64,000 nt of DNA. Source: Paenibacillus chitinolyticus NBRC 15660 (lineage in GTDB: Bacteria > Bacillota > Bacilli > Paenibacillales > NBRC-103111). This document shows, piece by piece, positions 29,041-37,027 of this stretch. The stretch covers positions 1-64,000 of the forward strand of contig NZ_BBJT01000014.1 of the NCBI RefSeq assembly GCF_000739915.1, given 5' to 3'. A program made the translations under genes and the position numbers. The stretch's first letter is position 1. Every line of letters begins with the position of its first letter. The notes under the pieces are model-generated. The model did not search any database. It was given only the letters and a program-made list of their open reading frames with translations, and was not told where the DNA came from.

Positions 29041-29451
29041 TTAAGGACAGCCTGCCCCGCAGGTCTTCTCGCGACAAGTTCCCAAAGCGCGAAGTTCGGA
29101 ACGAAGCTGCATGGCGTAGAGTCCCTTGAATCCGCGCCTTTTCAGAAAACGGGCCGCTTTCTTGATGTGGCGGTTAGAATCCCCGACCAGCAGAACACGG
29201 TCCTCCGGGGAAAATTCGTCCTTCCACAAGTAAGGGAGACGGCCGATAGACATATTAATGGAAGGAAAGCCAGCCGCCTCTTCATAATCCGAGGCGTCCC
29301 GCACGTCCAGCACCTTAATCCGTCCTTCTTCTCTGGAAGCCATAAGCTCTCTCGCCTTCTCTTGGCTGAGATACGACAGGCCCCTAACCGGAAGCCAGCT
29401 CAGCACAAGCACCAAGATCATCATTCCCGCAATGATCTCCCACATAATCAT
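29041..29451 (-). CDS. Membrane-anchored rhodanese-like protein without the active-site cysteine
   Basis: The 136-residue protein has an N-terminal membrane anchor (residues 2-20), then a rhodanese fold with KVLDVRDASDYEEAAGF. In the place of the catalytic Cys loop stands VGDSNRH, so sulfur transfer by the usual mechanism is unlikely. The C-terminus is instead Cys-rich (GTCREKTCGAGCP), offering three thiols that could receive or relay sulfur or bind metal. GGGAGG precedes the ATG by nine bases. It lies between the active rhodanese and cstR in one operon. Confidence 0.8.
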   Translation of the reverse strand: MIMWEIIAGMMILVLVLSWLPVRGLSYLSQEKARELMASREEGRIKVLDVRDASDYEEAAGFPSINMSIGRLPYLWKDEFSPEDRVLLVGDSNRHIKKAARFLKRRGFKGLYAMQLRSELRALGTCREKTCGAGCP

Positions 29452-29530
29452 TCGACAATTCCTCCCTATTCACGCTGTTGACAGCTATAAATCGGTTGCC
29501 TGTCTATCCGCCGTCTCCTCGGCTCTCGTT

Positions 29531-29851
29531 CTAACGTCCGAACGAAATACGGTCCGTCCAGTTATTCATACCGCCGGTCATATTAACGACGTCGAAGTTT
29601 TGCTCCGTCAGCAGTTCGCAAGCCAACCCGCTCCGGTTGCCGCTGCGGCACACAACCGTAATTTCCCGATCCCGGTCCAGTTCGCCGAGTCTCTGCATCA
29701 ATTGTCCCAACGGGATATGAACGGCCTGCTCGATATGCCCATCCGCCCATTCCTCATCTTCCCTGACATCCAGGATATATAGATCCTCTCCGTCGTGAAT
29801 GCGCCGCGCCAGGTCCTGCGAGGTACAGCTCTTAGGTATTTGAAAGGCCAT
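29531..29851 (-). CDS. Single-domain rhodanese
   Basis: Sulfurtransferase of 106 residues with the persulfide-forming Cys68 in VVCRSGNRSG, preceded by LYILDVREDEEWADGHI and followed by NMTGGMNNW, the closing rhodanese motif. I placed the start at 29851 (AGGAG upstream) and not at 29884. It is the first gene of the rhodanese-rhodanese-cstR operon. It would pass sulfane sulfur between low-molecular-weight persulfides and protein acceptors in the cytosol. Confidence 0.9.
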   Translation of the reverse strand: MAFQIPKSCTSQDLARRIHDGEDLYILDVREDEEWADGHIEQAVHIPLGQLMQRLGELDRDREITVVCRSGNRSGLACELLTEQNFDVVNMTGGMNNWTDRISFGR

Positions 29852-29905
29852 TCCAGTTCTCCTATATCGTCTAGTCGTTATCATCCTGAATAATATACCC
29901 GAATT

Positions 29906-29925
29906 ATATACCCGTATGGGTATAC
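29906..29925. promoter_or_regulatory. Probable CstR operator 1
   Basis: TATACCCGTATGGGTATA has perfect 7-base arms and lies just downstream of the -10 box, over the expected transcription start. A further ATATACCC half-site is at 29893-29900. A near copy stands in the same relative position at 62046-62063. Confidence 0.8.
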
Positions 29926-29929
29926 TCCT

Positions 29930-29958
29930 ATGATAGGTTTTAAAACCCTAACTGTCAA
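29930..29958 (-). promoter_or_regulatory. Promoter of the rhodanese-cstR operon
   Basis: Minus strand -35 TTGACA (29953-29958), 17-base spacer, -10 TATCAT (29930-29935), followed within five bases by the operator palindrome. Confidence 0.8.
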
Positions 29959-29991
29959 CATAAAAATTACAGACTAGTCCGCGTAAAAAAC

Positions 29992-30089
29992 TGTGGACAA
30001 TTTCATCTGTGGATATGTTTATAAAAATTTAAAACTTATGCACAGCCTGCGATTTTGAACTGTTGATTTGTGTATAACCCTGTGTATAT
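29992..30089. repeat. Cluster of five DnaA-box-like 9-mers
   Basis: TGTGGACAA (29992), TGTGGATAT (30008), TTATGCACA (30036), TGTGTATAA (30069) each differ by one base from the consensus TTATCCACA/TGTGGATAA; TGTGTATAT (30081) differs by two. An AT-rich stretch lies between the second and third. No replication gene is near, so this is more likely a chromosomal DnaA-titration or regulatory cluster than an origin. Confidence 0.5.
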
Positions 30090-30142
30090 GTTCCTCCCCG
30101 CTTAACGGCGGGTTTTATATCTTACCATCATCCTGTCCAAAA

Positions 30143-30174
30143 TAAAAGAAAAGAACTCCGAAAACGGAGTTCTT
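30143..30174 (-). terminator. Terminator downstream of the DinB gene at 30238
   Basis: AAGAACTCCG and CGGAGTTCTT pair around a 4-base loop; on the minus strand a T-rich tract follows. A second small hairpin with a short T-run lies at 30099-30118 on the plus strand. Confidence 0.8.
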
Positions 30175-30237
30175 GCCAAAGTATTTTCTCCCCGCTGCCT
30201 AAGGACACCATCGCTGCATCTCTTAAGACGGCAGCGG

Positions 30238-30795
30238 TCAGCGAAGACCGCGTTCGAACAAAAACCCGATATAATCCGTCGGTGTGCCGGGATGCCCGAG
30301 CTGACGAAGCATAGCCGATATGTTGCCGCGATGATACGTCCCGTGATTCACCACATGCTGAACCAACGCGTAGACATGGGTTTCCAGCCGGCCGAACTGA
30401 GGATGCGACGGAGCCGTTTCGGCGGCCGCCCCCTCTCCCTCGGCGAAGAAAGCCCGGTACTTCTCCTCGGCAAGAGCGAATCTCTTCCGCAATTCGTCCA
30501 GCGAATCTCCCCGTCCCTGCGCGTAAAGGTCCGTTACGACTTTTCTGGCTTCTTCATAGCCGCCCCCTTTCATAATGACCAGCCACATTTCGTCCATCAT
30601 GTAGATATGGTTCAAAGCGTCCGCGACGGACGGAAAAATGCTCTGAATCTGCTCGAAGGAAAGCTCCTCCGGCAGTGCCTCGAGACCTGCGAAAACCTTC
30701 CCGTTTGCCCACACATGGTAGTCGTACTGCTGCTCCGCGTAACCGCTTAATAAAGCGGCTTTTTCCCGCTCCTGTAGTTGCGAATCCGTTGCCAT
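30238..30795 (-). CDS. DinB family protein (putative metal-dependent)
   Basis: The 185-residue four-helix protein has the DinB/YfiT metal pattern: a His in LNHIYMMDE and the pair in HVVNHGTYHRG. DinB-type proteins are damage-inducible or bacillithiol/mycothiol-dependent transferases in other bacteria. Start at 30795 with GGGAGGA upstream; a longer frame to 30912 has no support. It follows a WYL-domain regulator 230 bases upstream on the same strand, a pairing that is common in Bacillales and suggests joint control. Confidence 0.85.
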   Translation of the reverse strand: MATDSQLQEREKAALLSGYAEQQYDYHVWANGKVFAGLEALPEELSFEQIQSIFPSVADALNHIYMMDEMWLVIMKGGGYEEARKVVTDLYAQGRGDSLDELRKRFALAEEKYRAFFAEGEGAAAETAPSHPQFGRLETHVYALVQHVVNHGTYHRGNISAMLRQLGHPGTPTDYIGFLFERGLR

Positions 30796-31025
30796 TCCGC
30801 TTCCTCCCTGTTCCTGTGGATATGTTGGGGTCTTGCTTTTACGGCTTGCGCATAATTGCGTGCGAAGCCGGATAATCGCTTGCGGGTAACCGCCATCCTG
30901 CGACGTCATCATAAAGACGATCCTGTGCCCCGGGTACTGCCCGCGGACCAGGCCTCTTCTTTTGCCGTAAGCTCGCTTGCCTTCTTAGGATAACTCAGGT
31001 TAACTGACAATTCCGGTCAGTGAAG

Positions 31026-31991
31026 CTATAGCTGTTTATAAAATTCAAGCAGTCCCGATGTCGCCGCGATCAGCTGCTCCTTCAGCAGAGGAGGCTCAAG
31101 AATCCGGATCGACCGCCCGTGGATCATCAGAAAATACGGAACGTAGCTTCGGATCGCCTTTTCCTCCATCTTCATATGGACCTGATCAGTCGTACGCTCC
31201 ACAATAGCGCGGCCGAACAGCCAGTGATCGCAGAGCTCGGCTATCGATTCGGGGGAGCCGCTGATCCGGACGGAGACGAGCTGATCCTCTTGACTCGTGT
31301 CGGGCAGAAGATTGTTCATAAAAAAATGGCGGGCCCAAAAGCCCTGCGGCCTGTCAAACCTGTCTTCCGTCTGCGACAACACCCGAATGCGGTCGACGCG
31401 GAAGCTCCGCAGCTCGCCCCGAAGGCGGCAAAATGCCACCAGGTACCATTTGCTCCTCCAGTGAACGAGCCCGTACGGATCGACGTCCCGGCTCTGGACG
31501 GGCGCCGCATACCCCTTGCTGTACTCCATGCGGACGGTATACCCGTCGGCCACGGCTATCTCCAGCATCTGCAGATAACCCTCCAGCGAAGAATCGGTCG
31601 GAGGGTGAATGACATCGAAGCCTGCTTCGTGCCGCTCGATGAATCTGAGCTGCTCGGGGTTCGTATACTGCTTGAGCTTCCCCACGGCGCTGTTCAGCGC
31701 GTCCCCGAACGGGTAGCCTGCTTCTTCCGCGAATATGGCGGCATGAACGAGGGCTTTCTGCTCGGCGGCATTAAAGAACAGCGGCGCCTCCCGGAAATTC
31801 GGCAGCAGACTGTAGCCGCCGTTATGTCCGGAATCCGCGAGGATCGGCACTCCGCTGGCGCAAAGCGCATCTATGTACCGGTACACGGTCCGGATGTTGA
31901 TTTCAAGCGTCTCGGCCAGTTCGCGGGCAGTCATTTTCCTCCCCGATTTCAAGTGCCACAGCACGGCAAGCATGTTATCCGCTTTGGACAT
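31026..31991 (-). CDS. YafY-type transcriptional regulator (HTH and WYL domains)
   Basis: The 321-residue protein has an N-terminal winged helix (ARELAETLEINIRTVYRYIDAL, residues 22-43) and a GGYSLLP wing, a middle WYL domain with DPYGLVHWRSKWYLVAFC, and the WCX-like C-terminal extension. WYL regulators bind nucleic acids or ligands and often respond to DNA damage. GAGGTG precedes the ATG. The DinB gene downstream is the likely target or partner. The ligand is unknown. Confidence 0.88.
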   Translation of the reverse strand: MSKADNMLAVLWHLKSGRKMTARELAETLEINIRTVYRYIDALCASGVPILADSGHNGGYSLLPNFREAPLFFNAAEQKALVHAAIFAEEAGYPFGDALNSAVGKLKQYTNPEQLRFIERHEAGFDVIHPPTDSSLEGYLQMLEIAVADGYTVRMEYSKGYAAPVQSRDVDPYGLVHWRSKWYLVAFCRLRGELRSFRVDRIRVLSQTEDRFDRPQGFWARHFFMNNLLPDTSQEDQLVSVRISGSPESIAELCDHWLFGRAIVERTTDQVHMKMEEKAIRSYVPYFLMIHGRSIRILEPPLLKEQLIAATSGLLEFYKQL

Positions 31992-32203
31992 GTTCCATCA
32001 CCTCGATGCTCAATTCCGGACATGTCCATTCTAGGGCCGCGGGGATAAAGTTTCAATCGGGGAGATTTGAGAGGGGTCACGTTCCTGACTTTTTGCCCAA
32101 TCTTCGGCAGTACGATGCCGAGGCTGCGGCTGCGCACCTTTTTTAGGAAAACCGACGGTATAAAATAGGGAAATTTTTGCGGGATTCAGACACTTAAATT
32201 GCT

Positions 32204-32232
32204 TTGACAAGCAAAGTGCATCTGTTTATATT
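32204..32232 (+). promoter_or_regulatory. Promoter of the drug-exporter leader
   Basis: -35 TTGACA (32204-32209), 17-base spacer, -10 TATATT (32227-32232). The transcript would begin near 32240 and carry a leader of about 230 bases. Confidence 0.8.
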
Positions 32233-32301
32233 GTAATACGGGAAACGAGGTTCTTGTGGATAAAGACAGCAAGTTAACTTCAAACTTGATACGAAGGAGA
32301 C

Positions 32302-32448
32302 ATGGATACCGCTATTCTCAAGCTAGGAACAAGAACAACCGGGAAACAGCCAGACCTATCCTGGACCTGCTTCTATAAGAAAGGCTTGTTCTTAAAGGAC
32401 ACAAAGCGAACCGGGGTCGTGTCACGATCCTGCAAATCATTTCATTGA
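32302..32448 (+). CDS. 48-codon leader ORF upstream of the Bmr3-like exporter
   Basis: An ATG at 32302 follows a near-perfect ribosome binding site (GAAGGAGAC) and opens a 48-residue frame (MDTAILKLGT... ending in KSFH) that stops at 32446, about four bases before the Shine-Dalgarno of the exporter. The product is basic and has no known domain. The leader RNA can pair AAGAACAA (32331-32338, within the ORF) with TTGTTCTT (32386-32393), and a GTCG/CGAT-type hairpin follows at about 32414-32430. This layout is that of translational attenuation in antibiotic-inducible genes, so the peptide or its translation may sense ribosome stalling. No homologue is known to me. Confidence 0.55.
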   Translation: MDTAILKLGTRTTGKQPDLSWTCFYKKGLFLKDTKRTGVVSRSCKSFH

Positions 32449-32467
32449 ATCGGAGGAAACAAGCTTT

Positions 32468-33991
32468 ATGGCACCTGCTAAAACCAAACATCTGGGCATC
32501 GTCATTGCGGGGCTCCTGCTCGGCATTCTGATGGCCTCCATGGACAATACGATCGTCTCGACGGCCATGGGAACGATTGTCGGGGAGCTCGGCGGACTCG
32601 ACAAATTCGTATGGGTTACTTCCGCTTACATGGTAGCGGAAATGGCCGGCATGCCGATTTTCGGCAAATTGTCGGATATGTACGGCCGCAAGAGGTTTTT
32701 TGTATTCGGCATTATCGTCTTTATGATCGGCTCCATCCTGTGCGGAACGGCGACTTCGATCGTCCAGCTCAGCGTCTACCGCGCGATTCAAGGAATCGGC
32801 GGCGGAGCTCTCGTTCCTATCGCGTTCACGATCATGTTCGATACGGTTCCCGTGGAGCAGCGCGGCAAGCTCGGCGGACTGTTCGGCGCCGTGTTCGGCA
32901 TGTCCAGCATTTTCGGGCCGCTCCTGGGTGCTTATATTACGGACTACATCCACTGGGAGTGGATTTTCTACATCAACCTTCCACTTGGATTAATCGCCCT
33001 GGTCTTTATCGCGGCCTTCTACAAAGAATCGCACGAGCATTCCAAGCAAAAAATCGACTGGCTGGGCGCGGTCACCCTGGTCGGGGCCATTATCTGCCTG
33101 ATGTTCGCTTTGGAGCTCGGAGGCAAAGAATATGCCTGGGATTCCGCGATTATTCTGGGCTTGTTCGCCGGTTTCGCCGTCCTGGCCGTTCTGTTTCTGT
33201 TCATCGAAACACGGGTAGCCGAACCGATTATTTCGTTCGGCATGTTCAAGAACCGGCTCTACGCCACGAGCAACGCGACCGCGATTTTCAGCGGAGCCGC
33301 TTTTATTACGGCGTCCGTCTATATCCCGATCTTCATCCAGGGCGTACTCGGCGGCTCGGCCACGAATTCCGGCATGGTTCTGCTGCCGATGATGCTGGGC
33401 TCCGTCGTGACGGCCACGGGAGGCGGTTTCCTCATGAACAAGGTGAGCTACCGCACCATCATGATTCCGACTACCGCCATTCTCGTGGCGGGGACTCTCC
33501 TGCTCACCACGCTGAACGCGGATTCTCCCCGGTGGCTGGTCACGATCTACATGGTGATCGTCGGCCTCGGAATCGGAGCTTCCTTCTCCGTGCTGAGCAA
33601 TGCCGCGATTCATCTGTTCGATGCGCGCCAGCGCGGCTCCGCGAGCAGTACGCTGAACTTCCTCCGCTCGCTCGGCATGACGCTGGGCATTACGATCTTC
33701 GGCATCATCCAGAGCCACGCGTTCACCCGCAAGCTCACGGAATCGTTCGCCGGACAGGCCCAGGCGCCTCAGGGGCTAGATACGAGCGATGCGCGCAGTC
33801 TGCTCGATCCCGCCAAACGGGCGCTTATCCCCGCTCCGGTGCTCGATAAGATCACGCAGGCGCTGTCCTCCTCCATCGTCCATACGTTCGCATGGACGGT
33901 GCTGCCCGCGGCGCTGGCGCTCGTATGCGCCATTGCGATGAGCCGGGAGAAGCTGGACCCGAACCAGCAGCACGGGCCCGCTTCGCATTAG
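32468..33991 (+). CDS. Bmr3-like multidrug efflux transporter (MFS, DHA2, 14 TM)
   Basis: The 507-residue protein follows B. subtilis Bmr3/Mdr closely in its landmarks: GLLLGILMASMDNTIVSTAM (motif D1 region), GKLSDMYGRKRFF (motif A), YRAIQGIGGGALVPIAF (motif B), GPLLGAYITD (motif C) and HSKQKIDWLG between helices 6 and 7. Fourteen hydrophobic spans, as in the DHA2 drug:proton antiporters. Bmr3 exports puromycin, tosufloxacin and norfloxacin-like compounds. GGAGG is 11 bases from the ATG and directly behind the leader ORF stop, so translation is probably coupled. No neighbouring regulator of the TetR or MarR type is present. Confidence 0.9.
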   Translation: MAPAKTKHLGIVIAGLLLGILMASMDNTIVSTAMGTIVGELGGLDKFVWVTSAYMVAEMAGMPIFGKLSDMYGRKRFFVFGIIVFMIGSILCGTATSIVQLSVYRAIQGIGGGALVPIAFTIMFDTVPVEQRGKLGGLFGAVFGMSSIFGPLLGAYITDYIHWEWIFYINLPLGLIALVFIAAFYKESHEHSKQKIDWLGAVTLVGAIICLMFALELGGKEYAWDSAIILGLFAGFAVLAVLFLFIETRVAEPIISFGMFKNRLYATSNATAIFSGAAFITASVYIPIFIQGVLGGSATNSGMVLLPMMLGSVVTATGGGFLMNKVSYRTIMIPTTAILVAGTLLLTTLNADSPRWLVTIYMVIVGLGIGASFSVLSNAAIHLFDARQRGSASSTLNFLRSLGMTLGITIFGIIQSHAFTRKLTESFAGQAQAPQGLDTSDARSLLDPAKRALIPAPVLDKITQALSSSIVHTFAWTVLPAALALVCAIAMSREKLDPNQQHGPASH

Positions 33992-34125
33992 GGAGATCCG
34001 CTCCCGCTGATGTTTAGGCAGGCGTCAGCGACAACCGGCTCCTGCCGATGCTGAACAGCGACGCTGGCGGGGGCCAAGCTTCCCGCGATACTGCGCCGAA
34101 GAAAGCAACTGCCGCACCACGCCAA

Positions 34126-34171
34126 AAAAGGCCTCCAGTTCCACCCCTGCGGGTGTGACTGGAGGCCTTTT
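34126..34171. terminator. Bidirectional terminator between bmr3-like gene and yclQ
   Basis: AAAAGGCCTCCAGT and ACTGGAGGCCTTTT form a perfect 14-bp stem, with an inner CACCC/GGGTG pairing. It serves both convergent genes. Confidence 0.9.
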
Positions 34172-34239
34172 GACATCTTCCTCCCGAGGCTCGGGAGAGA
34201 GTGCCCTACGGCCCCGTAAGGCCGTTAACCGCTGCAAAC

Positions 34240-35205
34240 TTACTTAATTCCTGCGCTGACTTCTTTAACCATCTCGGCTACGGATGCAAGTCCGCCGCCG
34301 GACAGGTACCAGTAGTCCGGGTTCAGGTAAATGATATTGCCTTCTTTGAACGCTTTCGTCGTTTTTACGAGCTCGTTCTCGATGACTTTCTTAGCGCCGG
34401 CGCTTTCCGTACCGACTGCGGAGTCACGGTCGATAACGAACAGGTAATCCGGGTTTTTCTCTACGATAAATTCGTTGGAAATGCTTTGACCGTGCGTGGA
34501 TACTTCGATCGTTTTGTCTACGGCCGGAACGCCGAATACGTCGTGAATGATGCCGAAACGGGAGCCTGGACCGTAAGCGCTGATTTTACCGCCGTTCACG
34601 AGAGTGATCAGGCCGTTTTTGCTGCCCGCGCCCACTTTATCTTTGATACCTTTGATCGCTTCGTCGACTTTGGCAAGCTCTTGATCCACTTGAGCTTCTT
34701 TACCGAAAATTTGGCCGAGCTGCTTCGCGTTTTCTTTAAAGGACTCCATGTATCTCTTCGCGTCTACGCCCATGAAAATAGTCGGGGCAATGCTGCTCAA
34801 TTCTTTGTAAGCGTCCTGCTGTCTGCCGGAAATAATAATCAGGTCCGGTTTCAGCTTGTTGATCACTTCGAAAGACGGTTCTTTCAGACCGCCGACGTTC
34901 GTGTACTTGGCTTCTTTGTATTTCTTGAGGTAGTTCGGCAAGCCGTCATACGGTACGCCGGCTACTTCTACGCCCAGTTTATCCAGGGAATCCAGGACGC
35001 CCATATCGAATACGACTACTTTGGCAGGGTTCGTTTTCACTTTTGTTTCGCCTAGTTGGTGCTTAATAGTCAGTTCCTTGGAAGCCGCGGCCGTTGGAGC
35101 CGTTCCTTCTTTGGAAGACGTGGTAGCCGCCTCTTTATTGCCGCACGCGGCTGCCATAACGGCCAGTACGAGGGTCATGAGAAGCAGGGAAAGTTTCTTA
35201 CTCAT
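34240..35205 (-). CDS. yclQ: Petrobactin-type siderophore-binding lipoprotein YclQ
   Basis: Lipoprotein of about 321 residues: signal peptide with lipobox AVMAAAC (Cys21), then VVVFDMGVLDSLDKLGVEVAGVP, LKPDLIIISGRQQDAYKELSSIAPTIF, KISAYGPGSRFGIIHDVFGV, STHGQSISNEFI and NPDYLFVIDRDSAVG. These blocks and their order match B. subtilis YclQ, which binds petrobactin and its precursor. The start at 35205 with AGGAGTG is preferred over an upstream ATG at 35256, because it gives a normal signal peptide. Last gene of the Fur-controlled operon. Confidence 0.9.
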   Translation of the reverse strand: MSKKLSLLLMTLVLAVMAAACGNKEAATTSSKEGTAPTAAASKELTIKHQLGETKVKTNPAKVVVFDMGVLDSLDKLGVEVAGVPYDGLPNYLKKYKEAKYTNVGGLKEPSFEVINKLKPDLIIISGRQQDAYKELSSIAPTIFMGVDAKRYMESFKENAKQLGQIFGKEAQVDQELAKVDEAIKGIKDKVGAGSKNGLITLVNGGKISAYGPGSRFGIIHDVFGVPAVDKTIEVSTHGQSISNEFIVEKNPDYLFVIDRDSAVGTESAGAKKVIENELVKTTKAFKEGNIIYLNPDYWYLSGGGLASVAEMVKEVSAGIK

Positions 35206-35321
35206 TACAATCACTCCTATAGGTTTAATTGGGTTTTTAGTTAGCGGGCATGACACCGATCGGCATCATCCGTCTAATTGGTTACCATTTGTAAATAAAG
35301 CGGTTGGCGGGAACTTGTTCC

Positions 35322-36080
35322 CTAAGTGAAGTACGTGCAAATCCGGTTGCCGTTTAGGTTGTGAATCTCGATGTCCATATCGTAAATCTCTTTCAAAACG
35401 GCGGAGTCGATGATTTCGTCCGTTGTGCCTTCTTTCACGACACGTCCGTTCTTCAAAGCGACGATATAGTCCGAGTGGCACGACGCGAAATTAATATCGT
35501 GAATGACGATGACGATCGTCTTGCCCAGCTCGTTCACCAGCCTGCGAAGCACTTTCATGATCTGGACGGAATGCTTCATGTCCAGGTTATTGAGCGGCTC
35601 ATCAAGCAGGATGTATTCGGTATCCTGGGCAAGCACCATGGCGAGATAAGCTCTCTGCCGCTGGCCGCCGCTCAGCTCGTCCAGATATTTGTCCTGGATA
35701 TCACCCAGATCCATGTACTGGATGGCCTCGTCGATATACTTCTTATCCTCTGCGGTGAGCCGGCCCTGCGAGTATGGAAACCGTCCGAAGCCGACCAGAT
35801 CACGGATCGTCAGACGAATGTTGATGTGATTGGACTGCTTTAGAATGGAGATCTTCTTGGCAAGATCATTGCTCTGCCACTGGCCGATTTCCTTGCCCTC
35901 AATGAGCACTTCTCCCTGATCTTTGTCGATCAAGCGGCTCACCATGGACAGCAGCGTACTTTTGCCGGCGCCGTTGGGACCGATGAAGGAAGTGATTTTG
36001 CCTTTGCCGATCTGGACCGATACGTTCTCGACCACATGTTTGCTGCCGTATAGTTTGGATACGCCCTTGACTTCTACCAC
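35322..36080 (-). CDS. yclP: Siderophore ABC transporter ATPase YclP
   Basis: The 252-residue ATPase has Walker A GPNGAGKST, a Q-loop region LKQSNHINIRLT, signature LSGGQRQRAYLA, Walker B YILLDEPLNNLD and the switch His in VIHDINFA. FecE/FhuC-type ATPase energising iron-siderophore import. It starts at a GTG behind AAAGGAG and overlaps the end of yclO by seven bases. A GGGAACAAGTTCCC palindrome lies immediately after its stop codon, possibly a processing or stability element before yclQ. Confidence 0.92.
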   Translation of the reverse strand: MVEVKGVSKLYGSKHVVENVSVQIGKGKITSFIGPNGAGKSTLLSMVSRLIDKDQGEVLIEGKEIGQWQSNDLAKKISILKQSNHINIRLTIRDLVGFGRFPYSQGRLTAEDKKYIDEAIQYMDLGDIQDKYLDELSGGQRQRAYLAMVLAQDTEYILLDEPLNNLDMKHSVQIMKVLRRLVNELGKTIVIVIHDINFASCHSDYIVALKNGRVVKEGTTDEIIDSAVLKEIYDMDIEIHNLNGNRICTYFT

Positions 36081-37027
36081 GATTTTTTCTCCTTTAATAG
36101 AAGATAGATAAAGTAGACACCACCGATGAAGTTAATGATCACGCTCAAAGTTGTCGAGAAGGTGAATACCCGCTCTACAATCAGCTGGCCTCCTACTAAA
36201 GCGATAATGGAGATAAGAATGGAGCCGGTGATCAGCACCTTGTGCCGGAACGTCTTGAGAAATTCGTGCGACACGTTCGCGACAAGCAGGCCCAGGAACG
36301 TTATCGGACCGACCAGAGCGGTAGCGATCGAGATCAGAATGGCGACAACGACGAGCAGCCTTTTAACCACATAATCGTAATCGATGCCGAGGTTGACGGC
36401 GTGCTCTCTGCCCAGCGCCAGGACGTCCAGATATTTCGTGAATCTTGCAAAATAAACACCCACCAGAGCAAGCATCACGACCGAAATAACAAGCAGGTCC
36501 GTATTGACGTTGTTGAAGCTGGCGAACATTTTGTCCTGCACGATCAGAAATTCGTTGGGATCGATCAGCACTTCCATAAAGGAAGAGATGCTCTGGAAAA
36601 ACGTCCCGAAGATCAGTCCCACCAGCAGGAGGAAGTACAAGTTCTGCCCCTGTTTCTTGAAAAGCAGCTTATATAACACGCCGGTGAAGGCTACCATCAA
36701 GCCGACGGAGATAAGAAAATTCACATTCTTATTCATCAGGAAGCTCGCGGAGCCGACCAGGAACACAATCGCGGTCTGAAACAGCATGTAGAGCGAATCG
36801 AGACCGATAATGCTCGGCGTCAAAATCCGGTTGTTCGTGATGGTCTGGAACACCATCGTCGAGAAGGCAATCGCGCCGCCCGTTATGACAATCGCCAGGA
36901 TCTTCTTGCCCCTGCGGGGAAGCACGTAATCCCAGTTGCCGGAGGCGTCAATCAGGAGAAAGACCGCGATAAGCACAAGAGCGAGTACGGCAAGGATGCT
37001 GATTTTAACTTTTGCTTGTGAATTCAT
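36074..37027 (-). CDS. yclO: Siderophore ABC transporter permease YclO
   Basis: FecCD/BtuC-type permease of 317 residues with eight to ten spans. It contains ITGGAIAFSTMVFQTITNNRILTPSIIGLDSLY near residues 48-80, a family hallmark, and ALVGPITFLGLLVANVSHEFLKTFRH, the loop that contacts the ATPase. Its ATG overlaps the yclN stop in ATGA and its end overlaps yclP, so the four genes are tightly coupled. Confidence 0.92.
   Translation of the reverse strand: MNSQAKVKISILAVLALVLIAVFLLIDASGNWDYVLPRRGKKILAIVITGGAIAFSTMVFQTITNNRILTPSIIGLDSLYMLFQTAIVFLVGSASFLMNKNVNFLISVGLMVAFTGVLYKLLFKKQGQNLYFLLLVGLIFGTFFQSISSFMEVLIDPNEFLIVQDKMFASFNNVNTDLLVISVVMLALVGVYFARFTKYLDVLALGREHAVNLGIDYDYVVKRLLVVVAILISIATALVGPITFLGLLVANVSHEFLKTFRHKVLITGSILISIIALVGGQLIVERVFTFSTTLSVIINFIGGVYFIYLLLKEKKSW

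Noticed and set aside
29992-30089. A chromosomal or plasmid replication origin.
   Set aside because: No dnaA, dnaN, repB or parAB gene is near and the boxes are all imperfect; a DnaA-box cluster is the more modest reading.
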